From positions 42,865,035 through 42,929,034 of the forward strand of contig OZ024856.1 of NCBI GenBank assembly GCA_964017155.1: a DNA stretch of 64,000 nucleotides, given 5' to 3'. Below are positions 54,560 through 64,000 of this stretch, piece by piece. Every line of letters starts with the position of its first letter. The first letter of the stretch is position 1. Below the pieces are notes generated by a model. The model was not told the origin of the DNA. It did not search any database and was given only the letters and a program-made list of their open reading frames with translations. The translations under genes and the position numbers were made by a program. The stretch comes from Oasisia sp. SBJ-2009. Lineage: Eukaryota; Annelida; Polychaeta; Sabellida; Siboglinidae.

Positions 54560-55640
54560 ACTAAAGATATATGGCATCAACAACAAAAAACGCCTGGATT
54601 TCTAAATTTGAACAAAGAATGGTGGTTAATTAATGGAGAACATTCTTCCTGGACCCATGTTAAATATGGTGTAGGTACCACATGCAGGGCAGGTTACTAG
54701 GACATCTTCTCTTCCTGATATGCATCAATGCTTTATCTGACAATATCCAATCCACAGTACATTTGTTTGCATTGCAAATGACTACATCTATACAGAGAAA
54801 TCAACATCCAATTAGACTCGCAAGACCTTCACAAAAACCTAGATGAATTAACTAAATGGGAACATGACTGCATGGCAAATGCACATTAACCCCGACAAAT
54901 TGCTTTGTGGTGAGATTATTAACTCATGCAAGAAATGTAAAACATTTTAATTATACTCTAGGAAATACAACACTACAGGAAACGACAGTTATTAAAATCT
55001 AGAAGTATGCATAACCAAAGACCTAACCTGGAATAAAGATATCCATCAGATTACAGCCTCTGCAAACCGCATCCTAGCATTAATCTGGCGCAATCTCCAC
55101 TCATGCCCCATCAATATCAAAACAACTGTTTACATAACCCTTGTCCGACTACGTCTAGAGTATTCATCATAAGTATGGGACCCCCACACCGAAATCTTCA
55201 TCAATCAATTTGAAATGGTGCAATGACGCGCAGCCAGTTTTTGTCTTAACGACTATATATACACATCCAGAAAAATGGGCTGTGTGTCAGAAATGCTAAA
55301 ACAGTTATACAAACGACAACTAATAACCAGAAAAACAAACAGATACTCTACCATACTCCACAGAGCCATTTATTGGAACTTATCATTGCCTGTGAAAACC
55401 CTCCTCCAGCCCTTACAAGTTGTAAGGGCTAGAGGAGGTTTTTGTAAAACAATGCCTGTCAAGACACTTAAACAATAAAACATTCAACACTATCCACAGC
55501 CGTAAGAACTGCTATAAAAAATATTTCTCTCGAACAATAAGAGATTGGATTTCCCTACCAGATGCAATTGTTAACATTCCTGAACCACAATTAACATTTT
55601 AAACAAGCTTTGATACACGAATGATAACCCAATAAGCATA
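54560..55640 (+). mobile_element. LINE relic related to the 10.9-kb element
   Basis: Fragments INPDKLLCGEI, WNKDIHQITASANRILALIW, RNLHSC, IKTTVYITLVRLRLEYSS and VWDPH parallel the C-terminal half of the LINE at 10,950-12,669 (VIWRNL, TTLVRQILEY, WDPH). Many frameshifts; contains a small fold-back segment at 55,397-55,447. Confidence 0.7.
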
Positions 55641-55729
55641 TACGGCCCCCAACCCTGACCCTCTGATTCCACCAGGAGTGTTGGCCAGTTGACAAGACAA
55701 TAAGCAATAGCTTTGGACACCATTGTGCA

Positions 55730-56320
55730 ACCATACAACATCACTAGGTGAAACTAAATAATGGTCACTGTTTACTTTAGTTTGTCTTCTGCCTTCCCCG
55801 TTGATAGAACGTTTACCTGTGACTCCATCTCGCGATGTCAGGTTAATCGAGGCTGGTTACAAACGGTGGCGCCACCACACGGAGAGTGAATTTGTAAAAT
55901 GGTGGAGAAACGCGGGCTTACTAACTGGTATAATTGAGTGAATACTGGCTTCTCATGCGTTGCTCAACGTTTGTTTGTTGTTGTTGCGAGTAGCTAGGAG
56001 AACTTCACCAGTGCACATATGAAGGTATGATGAATGAACCTTTTGATTATGTTTAAAATATTAGGTTACTGTTGCGGGCGATAATCGAGTATCAAATTGA
56101 CAAAGTAAAGTTCAAACACTGGGCTAGCTGGTATCTTGTGATTTCTTGGATGATTCGGCGGTTCGGCAGCCCATACGTATTCGGTACATTGAAGTGAATC
56201 GTCCGTGTCTGTGTTGACGTCTGGGTTTGTCATGCTTGCATCTGCAGCCAGTGCCGGCGAAGTACATAGCTAGCCCCCATACATAGCGGTAGCCTAGACT
56301 AGAGCATAGGCCATAGCTAG
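55730..56320 (+). repeat. ZNF unit 5' flank, copy C
   Basis: Homologous to 10,190-10,800 and 17,210-17,630 (ACATCACTAGGTRAAAC, GCGATGTCAGGTTAATCGAGG, CACTGGGCTRGCTGGTATC). It lies about 4.6 kb upstream of the unit 4 array. Confidence 0.65.
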
Positions 56321-56926
56321 GGTGGTCGGACCAAATTTTTCTTACGAAACAAAAAATAAACAAAAAATGTTCCCTGATAGTAGTTACTATAAGAAGTATA
56401 ACGGTAGTTGTTTCATGTATTTATGTGAAATATTAAGCAAACTACAGGTGTTTAAAGTTAGAGATTTCATGACATTTTCTGACGGTTTGCTAATAATGTG
56501 TAATTTTGCTTATAAACCACACACATTTATTTTTTTCTATTTTCCCCTGGTCATAATCACTAATTGAAGTGTATCTGTGCTTGTTTCATGTATGTAGATG
56601 AAATATTAAGGAAACTGCAATTTTATGAAATTTCAAATTAAAAAAAATTCCGCCAATTTTCTGACAGATTTAATCTTGCCAATAAATCTTTAGAATTGCT
56701 TTCATTTTTTCTTCTAATAATAGTAATTAATTAAAATGAAATGGTGCTGCCTTCAATTACATAGATTAAATATTAATGAAACTGCAATTTCATTTTAAAA
56801 TTGTTTTATTTTTTCTGAATATTCTCCTATTTTATTTTATACCTAAATCACAAGAAGATATCTTTTTATTATACTGATTTTTGTGTAAACTATGATAAAG
56901 GGCAATACATACCTATTTTAACTTCA

Positions 56927-57019
<93 letters not shown>

Positions 57020-58740
57020 ATCATAATTTTTCAACAATAGGTTGTACAAATTACATATATTCTCAAAACTAAATAATAATTCATGTAAAACTGTCATCAA
57101 AGAATACCCCAGTAACGACATACAAAAGTCACGTATAATATAATTTTATAAACATTAATGATAAATTATCCATTTTAATAAAAAATTGTATATTTAATGT
57201 AGCCTAACCAACACACAAAAGTATGAATAGTATGCTAAAAAAGGGAAATAATACAATAATACCAATAAACAAACTAATGTAAATTAGCTACATTAAACAT
57301 GGCACTACTTAATTAGTTTAAACAGTTACATGTGCAAGCATAAGACACTTGCTAACTATTTATAATAGTATTAATCAAAAACACCCGCTATCGATCACGT
57401 CGATATCAGGGTGCTTTGCATACCACAATGCATCGCGCGCACGGGGAATAAGGCAAAATGGCGATGTCTTTTGAGACAGGGGCTCCATAAACGGACTTTG
57501 TGGCAAAATGCGCTATCAATTAGCAAGCCATCACTGTAATCATATTATCGTCCACACAATTCTTTACACTTCTGCGTATGAAGCAAGTTGAAGCAACCAA
57601 AATAAATAGTCACAAAACATCGTTAAACATAGGCCATTTTAACTGACTAATTACTACAACTTTTTATCGACGGATTATCATGATATTTATACGATCACGT
57701 TCATTTATCTTTCTTCTTTAATTACAACTTTTCAAAATGGCCGTACTCATTACCATAATCTCGCAAACAATTTTTGAAGAAGAGGCCTGTCGACGTCATC
57801 CAATATGGCCGCGGACGTAAACAATGAAAACCGAAATACGACACCGAGAGGGAAAAAATCATTAACACCTTTTAAACACCGCCAAAAAATCAGTTATCTG
57901 CGCAGAATCATAGACTAACATTATAACAACATAAGAAAAATTATACAAGAACTGGTATGTTGCGTGATAATAAATTACGGCGACTAAACCCGGACCCCTG
58001 TCTCCCCATGTTGTCAGAAGGGGCGGCAAATCGGTCTGACCTCCCTACCATAGCCATGGGCATGGCCTAGGCAAAATCGTGAGTCAATGTGATGGTGAAG
58101 TCTGATTTTTACATATAATCTAATGATTTTTCTTTCAATCGACTATAATATTTATATCAATGTGTGATAATATTTATCTGTCCTGCTTCTGTTGTGAAAT
58201 CCTACTTTGGCATGCAGTTTGACTGGCATGTTCTTTGACTTTGTGGTGTGAACCTGCTGTATGATGTATTAGTTGTGTAATATATTATGAAGTGGTTACG
58301 TAGCTGAGCATCGGAACCCTGTACCTCGGCCATGCGCATTTCTGATACCTAGTGTATCACGTGTCCATGTGTAGTGTCTATCTCACACGTAGTCCAGTAG
58401 GGGGAACCAATACACTACATCCCTCCCTTTTCGAATTACTTCTCTTAATACGCTAATGTCCACATACAAATTATCACCACTAATTAAACTAATATATTAT
58501 CAATCAACTATGTGAACTACTTTACTATTAAACAAGATTGAGGTAGACTGCTCAAGTCTTGTAACCTATATTCTGGGGATTATTCTGCCCCTTGCACGTG
58601 CGCTGTCTCGACTCTTGTGCACTGTAAGTACAACACAATTACGTTTTCGTAAGTTTTCGGCATCCGCGTCGCCCATCGAGGACGCATCTCACGTGGTTCG
58701 ACTCGCGGTGACAGTTGAGTTGGTATCGATAATTTTTTTT
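56321..58740. other. 2.4-kb insertion between flank copy C and unit 4
   Basis: This sequence is absent from the corresponding place in units 2 and 3. It contains three diverged tandem copies of a roughly 175-bp repeat (56,400-56,820), an AT microsatellite (56,930-57,014), and CpG-richer stretches near 57,370-57,500 and 57,780-58,420. No coding potential or clear TIR/LTR is seen. Confidence 0.4.
56930..57014. repeat. (AT)n microsatellite
   Basis: About 85 bp of AT. Confidence 0.95.
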
Positions 58741-59339
58741 CAAAAATACACCTTGTCGTCAGTGTATACTTTATATTCATAACTCAAAACTCCACTAAGT
58801 GGTGCCACTGTACAGGGCTTTATGCAGGATAAAATTATTGCCAGTCACACATGTTTTGGTGGACACATGGATGTTAACTGTTAAGCTAGTTTACAAACTT
58901 TCAAATGTGCCTGAAGACCTGAAATGGGCTACAAACACACATGCGACACCATTTACACTCACTGTCAAGGCATAACTAACAATATCTATGGTTTTGGAAG
59001 ACCTTTTTTTGCTCCTTCATTTTTTTCCCATCCACCCATATTTCTGCCCGTCCATATTCGTTTTTACCTGTCCTAATGACGGGTGGACGGGTCTCTACAT
59101 TAAGCTATGCCACTGTACATATTTTTTGATGTCCCCTCCATGTACAAATATAGGTAAATACCTGATGTCTTGTCAAAGATGCATATTACTGGATTGCAAA
59201 AAAAAAATCATGCTGAAATCAGTACATAGTTATATTAATGCAGATAAAGAAACCATAGTTTCTCTTATGATAGCAATCACCAAACCACAAAGCCCCTCTA
59301 AAATGACTAGTGTATCATGTGACATAGATCCGTTTCTGG
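58741..59339 (+). pseudogene. ZNF unit 4 5' block, left part
   Basis: Homologous to 22,890-23,104 (AAAATACACYTYRTC, AAGTGGYGCCACTGTACA, ATAGCAATYACCAAACCAC). The frame SYINADKETIVSLMIAITK continues into PQSPSKMTSVSCDID before the MITE. A 250-bp extra segment near 58,820-59,120 is unique. Confidence 0.5.
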
Positions 59340-60215
59340 CAGACATGGGGTCAAATACATTTGCATTTGAAAGTATTTAAATATTTTTTCAAAGTATTTG
59401 TATTTGATATTTAGGAATTAAAAGTATTTGTATTTAAATATTTTCCTGAAGTATTTAACTTTCTCAAATATTTTCAAATACTTATTCATATACATTGTCA
59501 GTATCAACATTTCTCTTTCAATATCACATATAATGCCTGCCAAACTAATTACCTTCACTGCAACTTCACCCAACATAGCTAATTACTGATGAAGACACTT
59601 AATAGCAGGAGTCCCCAAATGGCAGTGACCACAACTTTCATTTGTTCAGAGCTAGAGGATGGATTAGCACCTGAAAGTGACCACAGGCGCTTTGTTCTTT
59701 TGTAAGGCTCCAAGCCAGCAGCAGGTTATTCTGATTTCCTGGCTGACTTTGAAGTTGAGCTGTCACACTTCCTCACAACACCCTAGCAGTAATTAGCAGT
59801 GTCTCTTCTCAGGGCAACATAGGCATTTTATTATGGACCTCCTGGCTAAGCTTAACATGACAAACAACATATTTTGGCCTTTACATCTGTGGATAGGGGT
59901 TTTTGAGACAGTTGTCACTGATGTAGTTACCAGTAACCACTAACCATATCCCTAGCACTGGTCTGCCTGTCATCATATGAGCAAAACACTAATTATGCCT
60001 ATAAACTAGATGCACATCTTAATATAGTAGGTGCTTTTCTGTTACCTACATAATAATACTTCCTGAAAATGAAAAGTATTTGAAATACTTTCTTAATGTG
60101 TTTGTATTTCAATACATTTGTATTTAAAAGTAATTGTATTTGTATTTGAATCCCTCAAGAGTATTTGTATTTCAATACATTTCAATGTATTTGAAGATTT
60201 TGACCCCATGTCTTG
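59340..60215. mobile_element. hAT-like MITE with ATTTGTATTTGAAATAC arms
   Basis: The ends are CAGACATGGGGTCAAAT and, reverse-complemented, CAAGACATGGGGTCAAAA, each followed by AAATACAAATAC-type arms. The flanking 8-mers GTTTCTGG and TAATCTGG match at 5 of 8. Unit 2 shows the uninterrupted site (ACATGTCTGGTATGTTC). The interior (about 59,560-60,090) is homologous to the 3' blocks of units 1-3. Confidence 0.75.
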
Positions 60216-60223
60216 TAATCTGG

Positions 60224-60867
60224 AATGTTCACTAACTTTGCCTGATATTGTTTCAGACAACTGTGACATCTGTAGAAAGGTGTTCTCATCAAAACTATCT
60301 GCAGTGAAGCGACAAAGCTGCAACAAGTCGCACACAGTGACGACTACAAACATCGCGTCATGTGCCCAACAAGACATCAAACGGCCACATTTGTGACTTC
60401 GAGAAAAAAAACTTGTGATTAACACTCATGGAACATGAATTTATCTTGATATCTGAAGACAAAAACTCATTCATGGACAGAAACCAATCAAGTGTGAGTA
60501 AAATATTCTCTGAACGATAAATCACCTTGATGTGTTGATGCACACGATGTACAAGACATTTTTCTGATCACACTTCAGTTTAGTGCTGTGTGTGTGCACT
60601 GACATTTGTGGGAAAACATTTAAATGTGACACTTATGTTAACATTGTACAAAAACATGGTGTCGTAAAGCCTGTATGTCGCTGAAATTTGCGAGAAACTT
60701 AAAAAGTAGTTTACACGTCTTGCTGATTTTTTTCATGTACTGGTGCATTCTAGGTTTGATATAATGTATGCAGTAGAACATTGAAGACACAAGTGTGCAT
60801 TCAAGCTGTGGTAAAAACCTAAAAGTGTGCTGAATGGAAACAGGTTCACAGTGGAAGTGTTTTCAAT
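60224..60867 (+). pseudogene. ZNF unit 4 5' block, right part
   Basis: The upstream exon continues: LPDIVSDNCDICRKVFSS, then KLSAVK, CGA, QSCNKSHTVTTTNIASCA to a stop at 60,396. Here the half finger keeps both Cys. The leader before the array has an extra segment (GGTTCACAGTGGAAG) that destroys the METGIFN start frame. Confidence 0.5.
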
Positions 60868-61008
60868 ATGGCTGTGAATGTGAGTACTTGTGCTATTGAG
60901 AAACGATTCATATGTGACACTTGTGGTAGACGTTTTTTACCCAAACTTGGCTTAACGCAGCATCTGTACATCCATACTGGTGAGAAACCTTACAAGTTAC
61001 AAATGTAA
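60868..61008 (+). pseudogene. Leader finger of unit 4, frameshifted
   Basis: [12 protein letters not shown] and finger [19 protein letters not shown], then [10 protein letters not shown] and stop. A 7-bp duplication (TTACAAGTTACAA in place of TTACAA) puts the following array out of frame. Confidence 0.75.
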
Positions 61009-63256
61009 TACCCGTGATGCACAGTTCTCAGGCAAAGGTAATATGAATTCCCATGTCCGTATCCACACAGGGGATAAACCTTACAAATGTGATACCTGTG
61101 GTGCACAATTCTCACATAGTTGTAATTTGAAGAGACATGTCCGTATCCACACAGGGGATAAACCATACAAATGTGATACCTGTGGTGCACAGTTCTCACA
61201 CAATTATAATTTGAAGAGACATGTCCGTATCCACACAGGGGATAAACCATACAAATGTGATACCTGTGGTGCCCAATTCTCACAGAGTGGTAGGTTGAAG
61301 TCCCATGTCCGTATCCACACTGGGGAAAAACCAAATAAATGTGATACCTGTGGTGCACAATTCTCATGTAATGATAATTTGAAGACCCATGTCCGTATCC
61401 ACACTGGGGATAAACCATACAAATGTGATACCTGTGGTTCACAATTCTCACACAATAGTCATTTGAAGTCCCATGTCCGTATCCACACTGGGGATAAACC
61501 ATACAAATGTGATACCTGTGGTGCACAGTTCTCACGAAATAGTCATTTGAAGTCCCATGTCCGTATCCACACAGGTGATAAACCTTACAAATGTGATACC
61601 TGTGGTGCACATTTCTCACACAACTCTACTTTGAAGTACCATGTCCGTATCCACACTGGGGAAAAACCATACAAATGTGATACCTGTGGTGCACAATTCT
61701 CGCAATGTTGTAGTTTGAAGTCCCATGTCCGTATCCACACCGGCGTAAAACCATACAAATGTGATACCTGTGGTGGAAAATTCATGCTAATGGGACATTT
61801 GAAAAGTCATGTCCGTATCCACACTGGGGAAAAACCATACAAATGTGATACCTGTGGTGCAAAATTCTCACAAAGTTGTCATTTGACGTCCCATGTCCGT
61901 GTTCATTCAGGGGAAAAACCATACAAATGTGATACCTGCGGCGCAAAATTTGCGCTGATGGGACATTTGAAAGGTCATGTCCGTATCCACACTGGGGAAA
62001 AACCATATACATGTGATACGTGTGGTGCACAATTCTCACGCAACGATCTATTAAAGTCCCATGTCCATATCCACACTGCGGATAAACCTTACAAATTTGA
62101 TACATGTGGTGCCCAATTCTCACAAAGTGGTAGGTTGAAGTCCCATGTCCGTATCCACACTGGGGAAAAATCATATAAATGTGATACCTGTGGTGCACAA
62201 TTCTCACGCAACGATAATTTGAAGTCCCATATCCGTATTCACACTGGGGAAAAACCATACAAATGTGATACCTGTGGTGCACAGTTCTCACACAATAGTA
62301 ATTTGAAGTCCCATGTCCGTATCCACACTGGGGATAAACCACATAAATGTGATACCTGTGGTGCACAGTTCTCACGAAATAGTCATTTGAAGTCCCATGT
62401 CCGTATCCACACAGGTGATAAACCTTACAAATGTGATACCTGCGGTGCACATTTCTCACACAACTCTAGTTTGAAGTCCCATGTCCGTATCCACACTGGG
62501 GAAAAGCCATACAAATGTGATACCTGTGGTGCACAATTCTCGCAATGTTGTAGTTTGAAGTCCCATGTCCGTATCCACTCAGGGGTAAAACCATACAAAT
62601 GTGATACCTGTGGTGCACAATTCTTACAAAGTTGCCATTTGACGTCCCATATCCGTGTTCATACAGGGGAAAAACCATACAAATGTGATACCTGTGGCGC
62701 AAAATTTGCGCTGATGGGACATTTGAAAGGTCATGTCCGTATCCACACTGGGGAAAAACCTTACAAATGTGATATCTGTGGTGCACAGTTCTCATTAAGT
62801 CGTAATTTGACGTTCCATGTCCGTATCCATACAGGGGAAAAACCATACAAATGTGATACCTGTGGTGCAAAATTCATGCTAATGGCACATTTGAAAAGTC
62901 ATGTCCGTATCCACACTGGGGAAAAGCCATACAAATGTGATATCTGTGGTGCACTATTCTCGCAAACTAGTACTTTGAAGAAACATGTCCGCATCCACAC
63001 TGGGGAAAAACCATATACATGTGATACGTGTGGTGCACAATTCTCACGCAACGATATATTGAAGTCCCATGTCCGTACCCACACTGGGGATAAACCATAC
63101 AAATGTGATACCTGTGGTGCACAATTCTCTCAGAGTAGTAATTTGAAGTCCCATGTCCGTATTCACACTGGTGAAAAACCCTACAAATGTGATACCTGTG
63201 GTGCACAATTCTCGCGAATAGGACATTTGAAGAGTCATGACCGTATCCACACGTGA
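60980..63256 (+). CDS. C2H2 zinc-finger protein, 27 fingers, unit 4
   Basis: An open frame of 758 codons. It opens at a GTG inside the linker after the leader finger; the first in-frame ATG is at 61,043. Finger 1 is damaged (CNTRD in place of CDTCG). Finger 14 has lost its first Cys (YKFDTC). The other 25 have intact C2H2 residues. Helix cores include [100 protein letters not shown] and RIGHLKS. The block from QSGRLKS to ALMGHLKG is present twice. Linkers are mostly TGEKP/TGDKP. The frame ends at a TGA in the last linker. The protein would be a nuclear DNA-binding factor if translated, but without the leader finger it needs the ATG at 61,043 or a frameshift-free allele. Confidence 0.75.
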   Translation: MRNLTSYKCNTRDAQFSGKGNMNSHVRIHTGDKPYKCDTCGAQFSHSCNLKRHVRIHTGDKPYKCDTCGAQFSHNYNLKRHVRIHTGDKPYKCDTCGAQFSQSGRLKSHVRIHTGEKPNKCDTCGAQFSCNDNLKTHVRIHTGDKPYKCDTCGSQFSHNSHLKSHVRIHTGDKPYKCDTCGAQFSRNSHLKSHVRIHTGDKPYKCDTCGAHFSHNSTLKYHVRIHTGEKPYKCDTCGAQFSQCCSLKSHVRIHTGVKPYKCDTCGGKFMLMGHLKSHVRIHTGEKPYKCDTCGAKFSQSCHLTSHVRVHSGEKPYKCDTCGAKFALMGHLKGHVRIHTGEKPYTCDTCGAQFSRNDLLKSHVHIHTADKPYKFDTCGAQFSQSGRLKSHVRIHTGEKSYKCDTCGAQFSRNDNLKSHIRIHTGEKPYKCDTCGAQFSHNSNLKSHVRIHTGDKPHKCDTCGAQFSRNSHLKSHVRIHTGDKPYKCDTCGAHFSHNSSLKSHVRIHTGEKPYKCDTCGAQFSQCCSLKSHVRIHSGVKPYKCDTCGAQFLQSCHLTSHIRVHTGEKPYKCDTCGAKFALMGHLKGHVRIHTGEKPYKCDICGAQFSLSRNLTFHVRIHTGEKPYKCDTCGAKFMLMAHLKSHVRIHTGEKPYKCDICGALFSQTSTLKKHVRIHTGEKPYTCDTCGAQFSRNDILKSHVRTHTGDKPYKCDTCGAQFSQSSNLKSHVRIHTGEKPYKCDTCGAQFSRIGHLKSHDRIHT

Positions 63257-63332
63257 AAAAACATACAAATGTAATATCTCTGGTGCCCAATTCTCGCAAT
63301 GTGGTCATTTGAAATCCCGTTTCCATATCCAC
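63257..63332 (+). pseudogene. Decayed finger after unit 4
   Basis: KTYKCNISGAQFSQCGHLKSRFHIH, with lost Cys and His residues, is interrupted by the MITE at 63,333. Confidence 0.7.
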
Positions 63333-63740
63333 CAGATATGGGGTCAAATACAAAAGTATTTGAAAATATTTAGTAAAAAAAAGTAATGCATTTTGCATTC
63401 AGGAAATACAGGCATTTTTTTATATAAATACTTTCCTAAAGTATTTGCATTTTCAACCCTTTACCTCTGTGGATAGATGTTTTTGAGCCAGTTGTCAGTG
63501 TGATGTAGTTTGCAGTAACAAGACTCCCTTGCACTGATCTGCCTGTTGTCGTATGAGCAAACGCGACGTATGCCTATAAACTTGATGCCTGGATCTGTAA
63601 TTAGCTTTTTGTTACCTATATAGTAATATATCCTAAAAATGAAAAGTATTTGAAATACTTTATAATCTATTTGTATTTAAATAGTTTTGCATTTAAAAGT
63701 ATTTGTATTTGTGACAAGAGTATAAACTATATACATGTTA
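63333..63740. mobile_element. Second hAT-like MITE copy inside the array tail
   Basis: Starts CAGATATGGGGTCAAATAC like the copy at 59,340 and contains the same interior (CTTTACCTCTGTGGATA, CTTGCACTGATCTGCCTGTTG). The right terminus is not recognisable. The interior is shorter than in the other copy. Confidence 0.65.
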
Positions 63741-64000
63741 CACCCATATAAATATGACACCTATGGTGCACTATTCTCGCGCAATGGTTGGTTGAAGGTC
63801 CATGTCCGTATCCACATTGGGAGAAAATTATATAAATGTGATACCTCTGGTGCACAATTCTCAGTGTTGTCATTTGAAGAAACATACTCATATCCACATA
63901 GGAGATAAACCATACAAATGAGATACCTGTGGTATACAATTCTCATAAAGTGATTATTTGACGACACTTGTCTGTATCCACAGAGGGACCCTAGAAATGA
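63741..64000 (+). pseudogene. Decayed C2H2 fingers at the window end
   Basis: Finger remnants such as SRNGWLKVH and the CDTSGAQFS type, with frameshifts and lost ligands, continue to the window edge. Confidence 0.7.

Noticed and set aside
58280..58440. Possible LTR end (CpG-rich, CCAATACACTACATCCCTCCC)
   Set aside because: No second LTR copy, primer-binding site or retroviral-type coding region was found nearby.

Overview
The window reads as nuclear DNA from an invertebrate animal. It has a spliced gene with GT-AG introns, very dense microsatellites, tRNA-derived SINEs, several LINE clades, DNA transposons and large C2H2 zinc-finger arrays. A lophotrochozoan such as a mollusc fits, but nothing in the sequence fixes the phylum.

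Layout. Positions 1-29,430 hold three tandem, same-strand copies of a zinc-finger (ZNF) unit. Each unit runs: 5' flank, degenerate upstream exon, single-exon C2H2 array, 3' block, 28-bp minisatellite, simple repeat. Unit 1 (array from 1,213) is dead and split by a 5.3-kb transposon with TTAA target duplication. Unit 2 (13,625-14,812) has 13 readable fingers and then a 1-base frameshift. Unit 3 (24,888-26,870) has 23 fingers. A recombined remnant of another unit ends at about 29,430. Unit 4 (60,868-63,256; 27 fingers) lies at the right edge with its own 5' flank from about 55,730. The spaces between arrays are filled by nested mobile DNA: a LINE at 10.9-12.7 kb, a multi-layer insertion at 17.6-22.3 kb, and two hAT-like elements in the upstream exon region.

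Positions 31,770-52,046 hold one complete-looking plus-strand gene of 12 exons, 584 codons. It encodes a copper type II, ascorbate-dependent monooxygenase of the dopamine beta-hydroxylase / tyramine beta-hydroxylase family. It has a signal peptide, a DOMON domain and all six copper ligands. Reading frame is kept across every junction. Ten introns are GT-AG and one (intron 4) appears to be GC-AG. Its introns carry long simple repeats, including a 2.1-kb 9-bp satellite, a 105-copy hexamer, a 370-nt pyrimidine-only tract and a 300-bp alternating purine-pyrimidine tract, plus LINE, Tc1/mariner and SINE relics.

Functionally there are two unrelated themes: a catecholamine/octopamine biosynthesis enzyme, and a fast-evolving ZNF cluster whose fingers differ mainly at DNA-contact positions. 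No prokaryotic, CRISPR or rRNA features were seen. The most striking observations are the repeated ZNF-minisatellite-transposon unit and the datable insertion history inside it, where paralogous copies serve as empty sites.
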